Assembly: GCA_007258455.2 (NCBI GenBank)
Contig: VDFB02358134.1
Span: forward strand, 213,112,431-213,176,430
DNA from: Sequoia sempervirens
Lineage: Eukaryota > Streptophyta > Pinopsida > Cupressales > Cupressaceae
Direction: 5' to 3'
Length of the DNA: 64,000 nt
The translations under genes were made by a program, and so were the position numbers. Shown in pieces: positions 12,292 through 24,156 of this stretch. The stretch's first letter is position 1. Each line of letters begins with the position of its first letter. The notes beneath the pieces were generated by a model that had not been told where the DNA came from, ran no database searches, and was given only the letters and a program-made list of their open reading frames with translations.

Positions 12292-13457
12292 ATAAATAAG
12301 AAATCACCTTTAGAAGTTGCATCACTAGTAGTACTCAACATTTTGCAAGAAATAAAAATATGAATAATTAAGGCAATTCCTTTGAATTTATAGAGAAAAG
12401 GAGGCATTTGTCATATCTACAAGATAAGCTATGGGGATATTTTCTTAGTAGTAGCTAATGAGAAAAGATGCTATCGAATGCTTCAAATTACATGAACACG
12501 ATAGATGATGTGATGAGATTGCTAGATTCCAAGTTGGTTAAGCTTCAGTATTAATGAAATGTTTTAATTGAATCTATTTGCACACATATAATCACTAGTG
12601 GAGGCATAATTATATGCAAGAGTTAGAAGTTGCAGGCTATTCACACATACAAAGAGCCGCAAGGCTTGCATATAAGGAGCAATGATATATTTTGCCATCA
12701 AAATTAAATTGGAACGTGTAATGCAATTATGACATTCCTAAAAAGAGTCTTAAATTATTACAAGGTTCGACTAAAGAAGAATTGGATAATAATTTACGAA
12801 ACTACCACTTAGAGTAGCAAAAGTTACAATAACTAAAAAGATTCAAGAACAAGGTTCTATAAATATGCATTTAGAAGATATTAAGGGTCCAAACTTTTAA
12901 TTTTTGATTACACTATGATGTAAAGGGAAAAGAATAAGGATCATTTCACTCACTTATTTCCCATAGATTCTCCACTATTTATGAACATTAGAGATTTGGA
13001 TATATAATATTGATGCTTATATTTAAGTCTTTGAACTTCTAGAAATGTGTGCTCGTTCCTTTATGAATTCAATGCTTATTGATGTTATTATATTTTGGAA
13101 TTGAGTGAGGTTCTATCTAAGAATCATTTATCTATTGTTGATGCCATAATCTATAAATTAAAGTGTTAGTAATAGCTATTTCAAGTCCTATCGTATTGGT
13201 ATCATAGTTATGAACAATAATAGTTATGCCTTTCCTACTTTCTCATAAAAATTATACATAATTTTGAATTCTTAGTTTCAAGATTTTATTGAAAACCCAA
13301 GAGGGAGTTATACCTCATTAAAAATTAGATGAAGATCACCAATGAAATGGTGATCTCTCAACCAATTGTTCATTAATAGTTTTTCTTCCTTTCAAGTAAT
13401 ATAGAGTCATATTAAGTTACTTTTCAAGAATGAAAATATATTAATCAACAATCCACA
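12292..13457. other. AT-rich spacer, no recognised gene
   Basis: No open frame of note, no LTR boundary and no repeat shared with the rest of the window was recognised. Confidence 0.5.
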
Positions 13458-14090
13458 ATGCCAAATAAAGAATGGTATGACATGAAAGCTTCCCTAAAGG
13501 ACTTCGAAGTAGGAACCACCAAAAATTCCTTTAAATTTGAGGAGTTATTCCTATATGCTTTTGATCACACAATTACTACCACTCCTTTCCATAAACATTT
13601 TGAAATCCCAAAATTTGACAAATATAAGGGAAAGGTGACCCAAGTGATCATGTTAAGGAATCATATATGTATTTTCAAGAAGTGGTATACAATGATAAAT
13701 ATTTCCTTCCTTTTTTCCCTCGTAGCTTGGGTAGAAAAGCATTGGAGTGGTTCTTGCACATTCCCTAGGGTTCCATCTCTACTTTTGCAGATTTATCTGA
13801 GAAATTTATGGTACATTTCTCTTATAACATTGAACATGATGTTGGAAAGATGGATCTATGTGCTAACAAGCAATTCCCTGAAGAACAATTTTCAAACTAT
13901 TTGCAAAGATGGCGAGCTCAAGCTATCCATCTTTCATGTCACTTACTCAAAAAATATTACTGAATATCTTTGTTGAAAACTTACATACAGAGATGGCTTT
14001 CCATTTGCACATTCATTGCACTTCTACCTTTGATGAAATTATTGAGAAATTTTTCACCATGAAATATAGAAAAATGGATCCTAGGCCATA
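13458..14090 (+). pseudogene. Ty3/gypsy gag core, frameshifted
   Basis: The first frame reads FEIPKFDKYKGK, the entry to the Retrotrans_gag domain, then loses frame near 13660. In another frame the domain continues with GRKALEWFLHIP, FADLSEKFMVHF and QRWRAQAIHLS, the typical gag order of (A)LEWF, F..L...F and LQ.W.. motifs. Another shift follows near 13950. Same domain as the minus-strand gag at 46349-45700. It is non-functional as it stands. Confidence 0.7.
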
Positions 14091-14640
14091 AATTACAAAG
14101 AACCTAGGATTCAATGGTGCCTTTTTCTAAAGTTTCATTAGAGGTGTAGATCACAAGGTGAAAAGATTGACTTGCAGCCCTAATGTTGAGCCAATCAGAC
14201 CCAGATCTACATCTAATTGTGGATTACAATGGATTGGAAATATTTTTAAATTATTATACTAATGATCCTATATGCCCTAATGCCTAAAATGCAAGATATC
14301 GACAATAGAAAAACATAAAAAAAAAGATTGTAAGTGGATCTAGGAAGTATAGAGGACAAAAAACCTACGAAAAAAATTAGTTTCAATGTGCCTACAAGGA
14401 ATCATTTTCCCATTGGAAAATGGGTCTCTAAAAGGGGTTCCTAATCAACTTTCTAGGTCCTTTGGTGGTAGATTTGAGACTTCTATTTCCACTTGCAATT
14501 TTTTTGAAATGTTGTCAGATAATTTTGTACTAAGTTTTTGCACATGGCAAGTGACAAGATGTATGAAAACAAATACAACAATGCAAAATTATTCTTCAAG
14601 ATATCTTCAATATTTCTTCAATCTATAACCTACACATTCA
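14091..14640. other. degraded element sequence around an LTR edge
   Basis: Contains an open stretch (14386-14628) without recognised domain. The minus-strand LTR that ends at 15379 continues leftward into this interval; its left end was not located. Confidence 0.3.
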
Positions 14641-15379
14641 AAGGAGGAGAAAATGTTAGTCTATTTTAGGGGCTTTCCTCAATCAAACCTTGTGAATAGT
14701 GTTTCCACTTTCACAATGAAAATATCAATGGATAAATGATAATGGAAAGGAAGGAATGATGAAATCAAAATATGTTGCAACTCACCACCCTTCAATAGCT
14801 TCCTTGAAGAATTGGAGACATACACATCACTCCAAGGGAATTGGATCTTAATTTACATGAATTCTTGAATGCTTTGGAGACCTACAAAAGATGCCATCCT
14901 TTGCAAAATAATCACAAAATCATAAAATAAACTCACAAACACTTTGGCATGGTGCTTGGATCTTGAATTGTTGCAATAAAGCTCCTAAATTTTTCTCTCG
15001 AATGCTCTTGAAAATAATGCTTGATCATACGCTCTTATCTAAATTGTGTTATAGTTATAAATGCTGAAAAGACTAGGTATTTAAAGGTGTTTATTTAATT
15101 TCCAAAAAAATAGATCTCGATAGCTAACATTTGCAAGTTGAATTGTGAATGTTAAATTAACTCTAAAAAAATATTTTAAAAAATAGGTCTTGGTCCACAT
15201 TTCTAGGACATAGTTTTGGGAGCAACAAATGATTTGTATGCATTTGTTCAATGCTTGATGCTTATTGAAAATGGGAAAAATGGGCTATAAAATGCATAAT
15301 TTTAGGTATTTATAGGGTCAATTAAACTCAATAATTTAGGGGAGACCAAAACATAGTGTGAAATTATAAAGGTACTACA
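14641..15379 (-). repeat. LTR, minus strand (left end unresolved)
   Basis: The right end TACTACA (15373-15379) is followed by TTTATCCCCCACATTAG, which is a PPT on the minus strand. Inside, TGTTAGTC at about 14654, preceded by AAAGGAGGAG, matches the internal TGTTAGGG landmark of the related LTRs at 10218, 47280 and 54289. Confidence 0.5.
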
Positions 15380-15394
15380 TTTATCCCCCACATT
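15380..15394 (-). promoter_or_regulatory. polypurine tract, minus strand
   Basis: Read on the minus strand this is AATGTGGGGGATAAA directly before a TGTAGTA LTR start. It overlaps the hairpin 15390-15398 with 15425-15433. Confidence 0.55.
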
Positions 15395-15515
15395 AGTGAG
15401 AGTCTAAACTTATGCTCGAAACCACACTAAAGTAGAGAAATATATGTCAAGAGGGGTCCAAGTGCACACACGTTGAAGAGATAGGATGACAAAAGATCAA
15501 GGAGTTGTGCAAGCC

Positions 15516-15675
15516 CCTTGACCTAATTTCTGGATTTGAAACTACTGATTTCAGACCTGTAGGTGACTTTTTGTGAAGATTAAAACCTTTTAATAACTTG
15601 ATGAATTTCTCCAACCCTGCAACCTAATCTTCAAAGGATCTTCAAGTCTTCAAAGCACCTAGATTTACAATCACA

Positions 15676-15736
<61 letters not shown>

Positions 15737-16935
15737 TTTGTTGATAGTTAGGGAATAGGGGTTTGTCTTGGTCAAACCCCTTGTAGGTAATTAAACCAAA
15801 GGATGAGATAATAAAATGAAGACATGAAACATGAAACAAAGAACATGAATCATGGAAAATGATACCTTGAATGTTGTCTTCTAAATCTACAACTCAACAT
15901 GAAGTGACCATGAAGGATGTAAATCTTGATCTTGAAAATAGGTTTAGAACAATGCTTGATCTTGGATCTTCAATGCTACATCACAAAATTAGCTCAACAA
16001 AATGCTTGATGCTTGATGATATTGACATGATACTGGATCTTGAATTTCTGCAACAATTGATGGAGAATTTTTCTCTTGAATGCCTTAGAAATGATCTTGT
16101 AAACTCTCTTAACACTCTTGTGAAGTCTTGGAATGATTAACTCTTGCTTGCTTGACTTGATATCATGTTGGCTTAGTCTTGATTGGGTGAAATAAGGATT
16201 TTAAAGCGTGTTTATATAGGCACTCCATCTAATATCATGTGTATTAGATCCTAGAGGCTAACATACATGAAATTTAAACTTAAAACCCAGATTGTCCTGC
16301 TCAAAACCTTAAAAATAGGCCAAACGGGACTCATATGCTACATGTGGCATATGGTTCCCACCTAGATGGGACTCATATTCCCAAGGTGGCATATGGGTCC
16401 TGCAAAGCCTTTTTGAAGAGAGAGAATTTCAGGGAGTCTAGAAATTAAGTTTATATGAGGTCTATGTTGGGATTTTGATTAAAATATGCCTTGGGATGCA
16501 TAAGATGGGGTCATAGGGGCCTATTAATGATGATATTAAGGTCATAAATTCAAGGGGGCCCAAAATTCAATGTGAGTGTAAATAAATACATTTTACAACA
16601 TTAAATTAAGGAAAAATTAGGTCTATTTAGCTCAAAAGGGCCCTAAATCCCACGTGAATGTGTAAAGTTACACATTAAAACACTAGATTAGGTCCATTTA
16701 GTTTACAAGCCTCCAAAATTTAATGTGAAGATGTAAATAAATACACTTTTACAACATTAAATTAAGGAAGATTTAGGTTCATTTGGATTAGAAAGGTCCT
16801 AAATCTAATGTGAATGTGTACAACACATTGCAACACTAGATTAAGGTGACATTTAAGTTTATTTTAACATTAATCATTCTGAAATGAAGTGTGAAATTTT
16901 ACTATCTCCAAGAGCGCACAATTTTATATAGTACA
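15516..16935 (-). repeat. 3' LTR of a minus-strand element, left end truncated
   Basis: The right end GTACA is followed by TTTAGCCCCCACTTTAG, a PPT on the minus strand. It shares the AGTTAGGGAATAGGGG landmark (15746), the TATA box (16210-16220), GGACTCAT hairpin halves (16326-16395) and the terminal part with the LTR ending at 55437. At about 15515 it joins PPT-proximal sequence of a sister element, so the true left end is missing. The open stretch at 15871-16140 lies within it and has no domain. Confidence 0.6.
15679..15733. repeat. (GA)n microsatellite
   Basis: Perfect AG dinucleotide run. It sits where related LTRs have a short purine-rich stretch (pyrimidine-rich on the LTR's coding strand), and the same position is expanded again at 54171-54262. 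Confidence 0.97.
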
Positions 16936-16950
16936 TTTAGCCCCCACTTT
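16936..16950 (-). promoter_or_regulatory. polypurine tract, minus strand
   Basis: Reads AAAGTGGGGGCTAAA immediately 5' of the minus-strand LTR start TGTAC. It pairs through ACTTTAGTG (16946-16954) with CACTAAAGT (16980-16988), plus GAG/CTC across an A-A mismatch. Confidence 0.65.
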
Positions 16951-16988
16951 AGTGAGAGGATGAACTTGCTTCAAACTCACACTAAAGT

Positions 16989-18060
16989 AGACATTCAAGA
17001 GGGGTCCAAGTGTACCAATGCAAATGGTCTAGGATAACCAAGATTGAGGACACACATAAAAGGACATGCATGAGTTGTATGATATGCAACATTAAGATAC
17101 ACAAACATGCAATGTCAAAGACATAAAGAAGAAATAAATAAACAAGATGGGTGGATGAAGCTTCGACAAAAATGCACTCACTTTGGGGCCACAAAACATT
17201 AGGTCATCCACAGGGTGAGTAGTCCATGAGGGTGAGACACATACACACACATCTGGTATGTGCCCACACACACACATGAGTGGCTAAGGGAAAGTCATTC
17301 CTTAGATTGGCTTCCCATCCAACCATACCAAATTTATACCTCTTGATAACTTTGGTAAGGCACCATGAAACAATGAACTTTGAGCTTCATGAGGAAAGCA
17401 AAGCTTTGTATTCTTGGAACTCATGAACAATCAAGATGGCTCCACAGGCATGCAAAGTGTGTTATGCAAGGTGACCATATAACTAAAATTGTAAATACCA
17501 AATAGTGTAGGATATATTCAAAGGTATTTTTCTTAGTTCATGTAAGGTCTCTTTTTAGGGAACATCATGTCTAATGTCTCCAAGAGAGGACAATTCAAAG
17601 AGATATCATGCTCTTGGAGGAAATCAAACCCACTAACACCACCATGAAAAGGATGCATCACAAGAATAAATAAAATAGCATAGTGAAACATGAGTTTCAA
17701 TGTATTCCCCCACTTTAAAGCGGTTGCTAACACCATTGCTATGAGCAATTTCTTTTAAGTAGAAGAAGATATGAGAGCTTATCCGGAAAGCCCTATGCCT
17801 AGTCATATGTTTCCAATAAGCTATGTCATGAAAAGGGGCTTCCCCCAAAAGGTAGTATGTCACATGCGAGCCAACTTAAGGCATGTCATCCACATCCCAA
17901 GATTTATCTTATATGTACATGAAAGGTGGGAAACTAACCAAAAGAGACAACAAAAAGTGGCATACAAGCACAAGGCTAACCTAACCCCTTGACCCCACTT
18001 AGTGCAAGAAAAGGATGAGCTGAGATGATTGATGAGAAACATTAAAATAAATGTCAATTA
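16989..18060 (-). other. 3' internal region of the minus-strand element, no intact coding
   Basis: Lies between the zinc-knuckle remnant and the PPT. Short open stretches (17533-17748, 17633-17863, 17860-18057) show no known domain. A CA-rich run occurs at about 17238-17277. Confidence 0.4.
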
Positions 18061-18069
18061 GAAGAAATA

Positions 18070-18407
18070 GGTGCTTCAACATAAGAAAGATCACCATATT
18101 CCTTAAGATGTTGAATTCTATTACACGAAGCCTTACATTCATTAGTAGAATGACCATGAACTCTAGGATATGTGCAAAATAAATTTTTGTAGTAGAATTT
18201 ATTTCATGTTTTTGGATGGAGGGATATCAAACGATCTTGAAGGAGTCTTGTTAAGATATTCTCTTGATCAAAAGTAGAAGATGTTTCATTATTTTGTGAC
18301 AAATATATCTCTTTCTTAGTAAAAGGTTTCATACTTACGCAAGACTCTTTAGATTGTGAGATTTTGTTTACTCCTTTTCTTGAGGGTGTAAAATCTAACA
18401 AATTCAA
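18070..18407 (-). pseudogene. retroelement coding remnant with a zinc-knuckle-like motif
   Basis: The minus strand from 18407 reads an open 67-residue stretch, then a stop, then FCTYPRVHGHSTNECKAS at about 18180-18100. The C, H and C spacing resembles the CTY.(K/R)VHGHST..C motif seen in plant Ty3-type polyproteins, with proline at the second metal position. It lies directly downstream of the G-patch segment on the same strand. The protein is broken. Confidence 0.5.
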
Positions 18408-18419
18408 ATAATTAGTGTT

Positions 18420-18866
18420 TTATGAGATGACATTGACATTAAGTGAAGATTTATTTGTTTGTTTCATTTCTTGTAAAGGATAACAATAAAGACCACTAAT
18501 GTCTATCATTTCAGGATGTACTACTGTTAAAGTTGGATTAGAAGAATCTTTTGTAAGATTGTTGATATTGAGTGAATGTTTACTTGCTTCTTTTGAAGGA
18601 TAATAACCAAGACCACTAGTATTTTCTTGTGTGTGAGGATCTATAGGGACATGAATACCTTGTTCTCTAGCACCACATCCTTTTCCACTATACCCAAGTT
18701 GTTTCATAAGTTCATAACCTCTTCCATAAAGTTTTTTCATTTCTTTAGGATTCAGTGGTTGCTCATAACTAAGTTCATCAAGGTTTGTTGTGTAATTTGT
18801 TTTCTTTTGTTCTAAAGTGACTGAGGTGGATGCTTTCAAAGGGCCATTTGAATTTTTTGTTGACAT
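18420..18866 (-). pseudogene. G-patch domain segment of a retrotransposon polyprotein
   Basis: Open for 148 residues. Residues of about 49-90 include RGYELMKQLGYSGKGCGARE followed by Q.IHVPID and SGLGY, the layout of a G-patch (Gly-rich nucleic-acid-binding motif, with aromatic and GxGxG positions). G-patch domains are known in retroviral and plant Ty3-type proteins near the protease. The upstream polyprotein lies beyond TIR copy B (18871-19670); the frame is continuous with it after one 4-base target copy and the transposon are taken out, apart from a stop about six codons before the join. Confidence 0.65.
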
Positions 18867-18870
18867 TACT

Positions 18871-19670
18871 GGGTATGTACAAGATTCATCATGGAAAAAA
18901 TAGGCCCTTAAGTGGCAAAAAATTTAGAAAAATCAGAGTTAGGCAACTTGACCTAAAAATTTGAATTATAAGTTATCTATATTGTTTCAAAAATATGTAA
19001 GAATAGAATTTTTAGAAAATTTAATGTAGTTTCTAAACTACTAGGTTTATTTTAAAAAAAATAAAATCTATTTGGTGAAAATTTGAAATTTCAATAGAGT
19101 AGTACTTAAATTTCGGGAAAAAATAAGTAGGTGTCTCAATTCACCCTAACCACAATAAAATGATAATATTTTTTTTAATATTTTAGATATAAGTAGAGGA
19201 CTCATGTCCTGATGTGATGCATATTTTTTTGTAATGTTTTTCCAAGTAAATAATTAATTATGAATATTTTATTACAACTTTTAAAAATAATAAAAACTCG
19301 TATGTCTGACCACCTTAACTTGGTCGAAACTTCATGAAATTCATATTTTTTTTTTAATCCTATAGTATGTGAAGCATAGAATGTGATGCATGTTTTGGAT
19401 TCAAAAAATTTGATACTGTTTGAAAGCTATAGATATTTTTCAATCATCCTATCAATCAAGACTTTAGTCATAATTCAAATAGAAAATGAATAATAATAAT
19501 TTATTAAATTCTTGATAAAACATAATTTATATTGGTAGAAAGTTGAGAATATCCTTTAAAAATCCTTTTCATTTCATCAATTTTGGGTAAAAAAATAGTC
19601 ATCAACCACATACCCTACACATACCCATCATATCGCCACTTTTTGGCCCATCATGATCCTGCACATACCC
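18871..19670 (+). mobile_element. TIR element copy B, inserted in polyprotein coding
   Basis: Begins GGGTATGTACAAGATTCATC and ends ATGATCCTGCACATACCC. The flanks are TACT (18867-18870) and TACC (19671-19674), a 4-bp duplication with one change. It separates the G-patch segment from its upstream protein, and their frames agree once the insertion and one 4-base copy are removed. Same interior as copies C and D. Confidence 0.8.
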
Positions 19671-19674
19671 TACC

Positions 19675-19960
19675 GCTTTTTATTTTCCCTTTTCAGAGTC
19701 TTTGTTTATGATCTTGTATTCTCCCATGAATGTTGGTTTGAAGTATAAGGAACCCCAATCATCTTCTAATAGCTTTGTGATTTCCAGAATGTGTTTTTAT
19801 TTGTCTTGCATGAGTTCCACTTGTGTAGTTGGTGTTAATGTTTTCAAAGGATTTTCCTTGCCTTTCTCAATGTTCAAACAAATTTTTGGTTCAGGGTCAA
19901 CTTCAAGTGTGTACTATTATCAATTTTTCACCAAAGCTCAAATTGATAGAGTTGGTTAAT
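19675..19960 (-). pseudogene. retroelement linker downstream of the protease
   Basis: The minus strand reads LTPTTQVELMQDK, then ITKLLEDDWGSLYFKPTF, with stops. The same order occurs at 55630-55454 (LTPTTKVEP, then EDELGSLDFTPKF) directly downstream of a retropepsin-like remnant. This identifies it as the post-protease linker of the same class of element. The plus-strand open stretch here is its shadow. Confidence 0.5.
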
Positions 19961-22900
19961 TGATCAAGTTCATTTTAAGGTGAAATTTTTTGAATTAAAT
20001 TCTATAGTTGCTTAAACCTTTGCAAGTATGTGAGTTTTAAGGAGTTGTTCAAAAGTGTGCAATGTGTTTCAGTTTTCCATTCATGATTTACAACATAAAT
20101 GATTGCATGAGATAAAAAGAAAGTGCTTTCATTCTCTATTTAGTTATTCATTCATAATTTTCGATACATTGTTGCAAAATAAAAGTACATAATTGAATAA
20201 AAATTGCACAAAATGTTGTTTTATATTAATTGGGATAAAAAGAAGAATCAAGTGTCCCACACAAGTTGTGGGAATGGCTGATTCAATGAAACACAAGGAG
20301 TACACTATACTACTGAAGATAAAGAAGGAAAATAGCACATAAGAGGGAACATAGATGTCATTTCCTGAATGTGTCTTCAAGTTTCCTTCAATGTTGTTCA
20401 TCCCTTTTTTCTCTTGTTCTCCAAGTGAACCTACAAATGTTTGGAAATTTTTTATTAGAGCCCGGTTTATGAATCCTCTTATATGATCTATCAACAATAA
20501 TGTAGAACATTGCTTATGGTGCATTGAATCAATTAAGCAAAGACAAGAATTTTTCAAGAGAATACAAAGGCGGAAGCATCACAAAAACTTTGAACTTATT
20601 GTTTTTAATCTAACATTGTTTGTTTCTTGTGCAGGTATAGGAAAAGCCATGTTGTTGATCTACTTTGAAGACTTATAACATGTGGTGTAAAACAGGCTCC
20701 CACAAGGGTTGAGCTCGGCATGCCGCCCCTTAACATTCAAGAAAGGGGTTGAGAATGGAAACAAATTCATAATTTCCCAAAAGATATATGCATCTGAAGG
20801 AGTACATCACAAGTGTCATAAGAGCTCAAGCAATTGATCATTTAGGACAATCAAGTCTGAAAATGCAATGAGTTGAAGACCATAAATGATCAATCACTCA
20901 CATAGACCATCACAAAGAGTGCATCATCATGGAATATGATAATAAACAAGCATACATAATTCCAATCAAAAGTGACCACTGAAGTAAATGGAGAAGCTTC
21001 AAAACACTATCATCAGGTGTTTATATTTCAAAATCTTCTATGCAAAGATCAAGATTCACATCAACATTAGCTGTCTACAAGAAATAAAAATGCATAAAGA
21101 GTATAGATGGAGACTTTCTCTCCATCAAGAAATGGAGCAACAAATGGCTGCCAGTGAAGCATGAAATCCAAAGGATGAAGGAAAAAGAAGAATTGTTGAA
21201 TGTGGACACAATACACTAAGTGTTTGAGTTGAATATAACTTGAAACAACATCACTAGTGTAAATAGATTGCAAAAAACTCAAGTCTTGTTTCAATATGAT
21301 TGATGCTACAGATATAAAGAGGATCTCATTGCATTGTTCCATGAAATTGTGGTAAAAGTGGAACTTAAAGTGCATTTTTCTAAATATTCAAGTGCTTAGA
21401 ATGGGTGACAAAGAACAACAAGATGACCAAATACAAAATTGTAAAAAGTAAGTAAATAGAATAGAGGAATCACTATGCAATACATTTGGGAGTAAGTAGA
21501 GCATTGTCTATGTGTTCTTCATAAAGAAAGTGTGTGCAAATATCATGGAAGCCATATTAAATAGTGAATGAGAAAGTGCATGGAGAATATGAGGAAACAT
21601 GTTTGTCTAATAACCAACTAAAAAGTATCAAATGGAGTTGAGTTTCATTGTGTTTACGCACTTCAAGTCAAATGAAAAGAAAGCAATTGTTAATAACCTA
21701 TGCATTGATAGGAGAGAATACAAATGTCATTGGAGCAACATGTCCTTCTGAAAGAAAAGAGTACAAAGAAATTAGCTTGCTTCATTAAGAAAAGTTTGAG
21801 TGAAGAAGAGTTTGCATTTTGAATACAAACAAGTGAATCCATAGTGATATGCACATGCAAAATGAAATCACTTTTGATTTTCAGAATAGTGAATCAATTT
21901 TAAAATAAAGCTATGGTTTCAATGGTGACTTTCTCATAAAACTTAGAAGAGTCCCCAAGCTTCGACCTTGCTTGGAAAAGCTTACATTTTGGTTCTCATT
22001 CGGGAAAAAAATAGTGTTTCTTTCTATATAAAAAATGATTTGTAATGAAAATAAACCTAGTTGATGCTCTCATGGCGATGGAGAAAGATTTTTTATTCAC
22101 AAATGATGATACCCACTTGGGGTTTTTGCTTCAAAAGAAAAATGCAGAACTAAATGGTAGGATTCAAGTTTTATGCTAGTGAAACAACTCACAATAATGA
22201 AGACAATGAATTCAATGGCCGCAACCATGAAGGGTTTTCAAAACCCAAGAAACAGTAAGCAAAAATATAAATTCCTTCATTCAACAAGTAATATCATTTT
22301 ACATCATGGGTCGAGCCCAAAGTTGATTATTTTTTTTTGCAGAAATAAGGGAATGCACATGGTGAGGCCATGACCTATGCAAGGACAAACTCAAAAATTT
22401 ACTCATTTCTCCTACATACTCTTAACTTATTTTTGTGAAATGAGCTCATATTGAGCCTATTTAAGAGGGAAATGCACAATGTGGGAAAAAAATAAAGCTT
22501 ACCTATGTTTGTGAATGGAGAAAACTAGTTTGAATCTACAGGCCAAGCCTTCAAGAAGATTGAGAAAACTCTCTCATGACGTTCAATGTAAGCAAGGTAT
22601 CAACAGAGAACACAAAAGAGAGAAAAACACATCAAAAACTAGTCATGGTCATGGCCTAAAGGCCCAAATTTTCTTCAAAATGGAATTAAAATACCTCAAA
22701 ATTGTGAAAAATATCTTACCATAAAATTCAAGAGAAGATTCAACAAGAATGGAAAAGAAAGCAACTTGAAATAGTGAAGTTCCAACCTCCAAACCCTAGT
22801 TCCTCATGGTGACCAAGTGCAGAGCCCTCTTTCTCCAAAATCGGCCAAGTGAAAATGATGAGAGAAATTAGGGATTAGGTTTGGTTTTTATGTTAGGGTT

Positions 22901-23125
22901 TCCATCATTCTCTAGGTAAAATTTATTTTTATCACATTCTTTTAAAAAAAAATCAAATGATTTATTAACGCCTTGTTACCTATGATGCCTCGGTCGAAGC
23001 CTTGCCTTAGTCTTTTTCTTAGATTTTTAAAGAAAATCATATGTTCCTTGGCCTTTTTCATTTTTAGATGAGCCTTTCTATACCATGGGAGATATTTCAT
23101 GTCTTGCATAAAATCAAGACAATAA
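19961..23125. other. degraded repeat sequence, no supported gene
   Basis: The longest open stretches (20144-20557 minus, 137 residues, hydrophobic; 21067-21375 minus) have no family signature. No LTR pair was recognised. The interval probably holds the 5' part of the minus-strand element to its left. Confidence 0.4.
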
Positions 23126-23904
23126 GGGTATGTGCAGGATCATCATGGAAAAAACAAGCCCTTAAGTGGTGAAAAATTTAGAAAAATCAGAGTTAGGCAA
23201 CTTGACTTAAAAAAATGAATAAGTTATCTATATTATTTAAAAATATGTAAGAATAGAATCTATAGAAAATTAAATTTAGTTTCTAAACTACTAGGTTTAT
23301 TTATTTATTTTTAAATCTATTTGGTGAAAATTTGAAATTTCAATGTAGTAGTACTTAAATTTCAGGGAAAAATAAGAAGTAGGTGTCACGACCACCCTAA
23401 CCACAATAAAATGATAATATTTTTTATAATATTTTATATATCATGTCCTGATGTGATGCATATTTTTTGTAATTTTTTTCCAAGTAAATAATTAATTATG
23501 AATTTTTATTACAACTTTTAAAAAAATAAAAATTGTATGTCCTGACCACCTTAACTTGGTCAAAACTTCATGAAATTCATTTAACAAAAAAAAATCTTAT
23601 AGTATGCAAAGCATAGAATGTGATGCATGTTTTGGATTCAAAAATGTGATACCGTTTGAAAGCTATAGATGTTTTTCAATCAGCTTATCAATCAACACTT
23701 TAGTCATAATTCAAATAGAAAATGAATAATAATTATTTATTAAATTCAAAGTAAAGAATAATTTATATTGGTGGAAGCTGAGAATCTCCTTTAAAAACCC
23801 TTTTTGTTTCATCAATTTTGGGTAAAAAAAAGTCGTCAGCCACATACCCTACACATACCCATCATATCGCCACTTTTTGGCCCATCATGATCCTACACAT
23901 ACCC
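23126..23904 (+). mobile_element. TIR element copy C
   Basis: Begins GGGTATGTGCAGGATCAT and ends ATGATCCTACACATACCC. It is flanked by a perfect ATAA duplication (23122-23125 and 23905-23908). Same orientation and interior as copies B and D. Confidence 0.8.
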
Positions 23905-24156
23905 ATAACCTTAGGTCTTTTAAATTTTTCCTTTGTCTTGAATACTTTAAATTTCCCTTAGACCTTTGAATAATCATATTTGATGAGTTCCTAAGATATT
24001 TTATGGTTTTTAATAGAAAAATCAAGTATTTAGGAGCCTTGTTTTAAATATTTTGACTTTTGCAAAGTATTAAATTTTACTCAAAATTGCAAAAAATAGA
24101 ATATTTGAGCTCAAACTGCAAAAATCAAATGTAATAGGGGGCAGGGTTCTATTTTT

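Noticed and set aside
15871..16140. 89-residue plus-strand ORF
   Set aside because: Lies inside an LTR and is not open in the related LTR at 54.4 kb.
20144..20557. 137-residue minus-strand ORF as a gene
   Set aside because: No domain, no conserved neighbour, hydrophobic composition typical of AT-rich chance frames, and no relative in the window.
24152..24156. ATTTT as target duplication of the outer element, with a copy at 38156
   Set aside because: The 3' LTR can be aligned through to 38171, past that copy; the match is low complexity and was not relied on.
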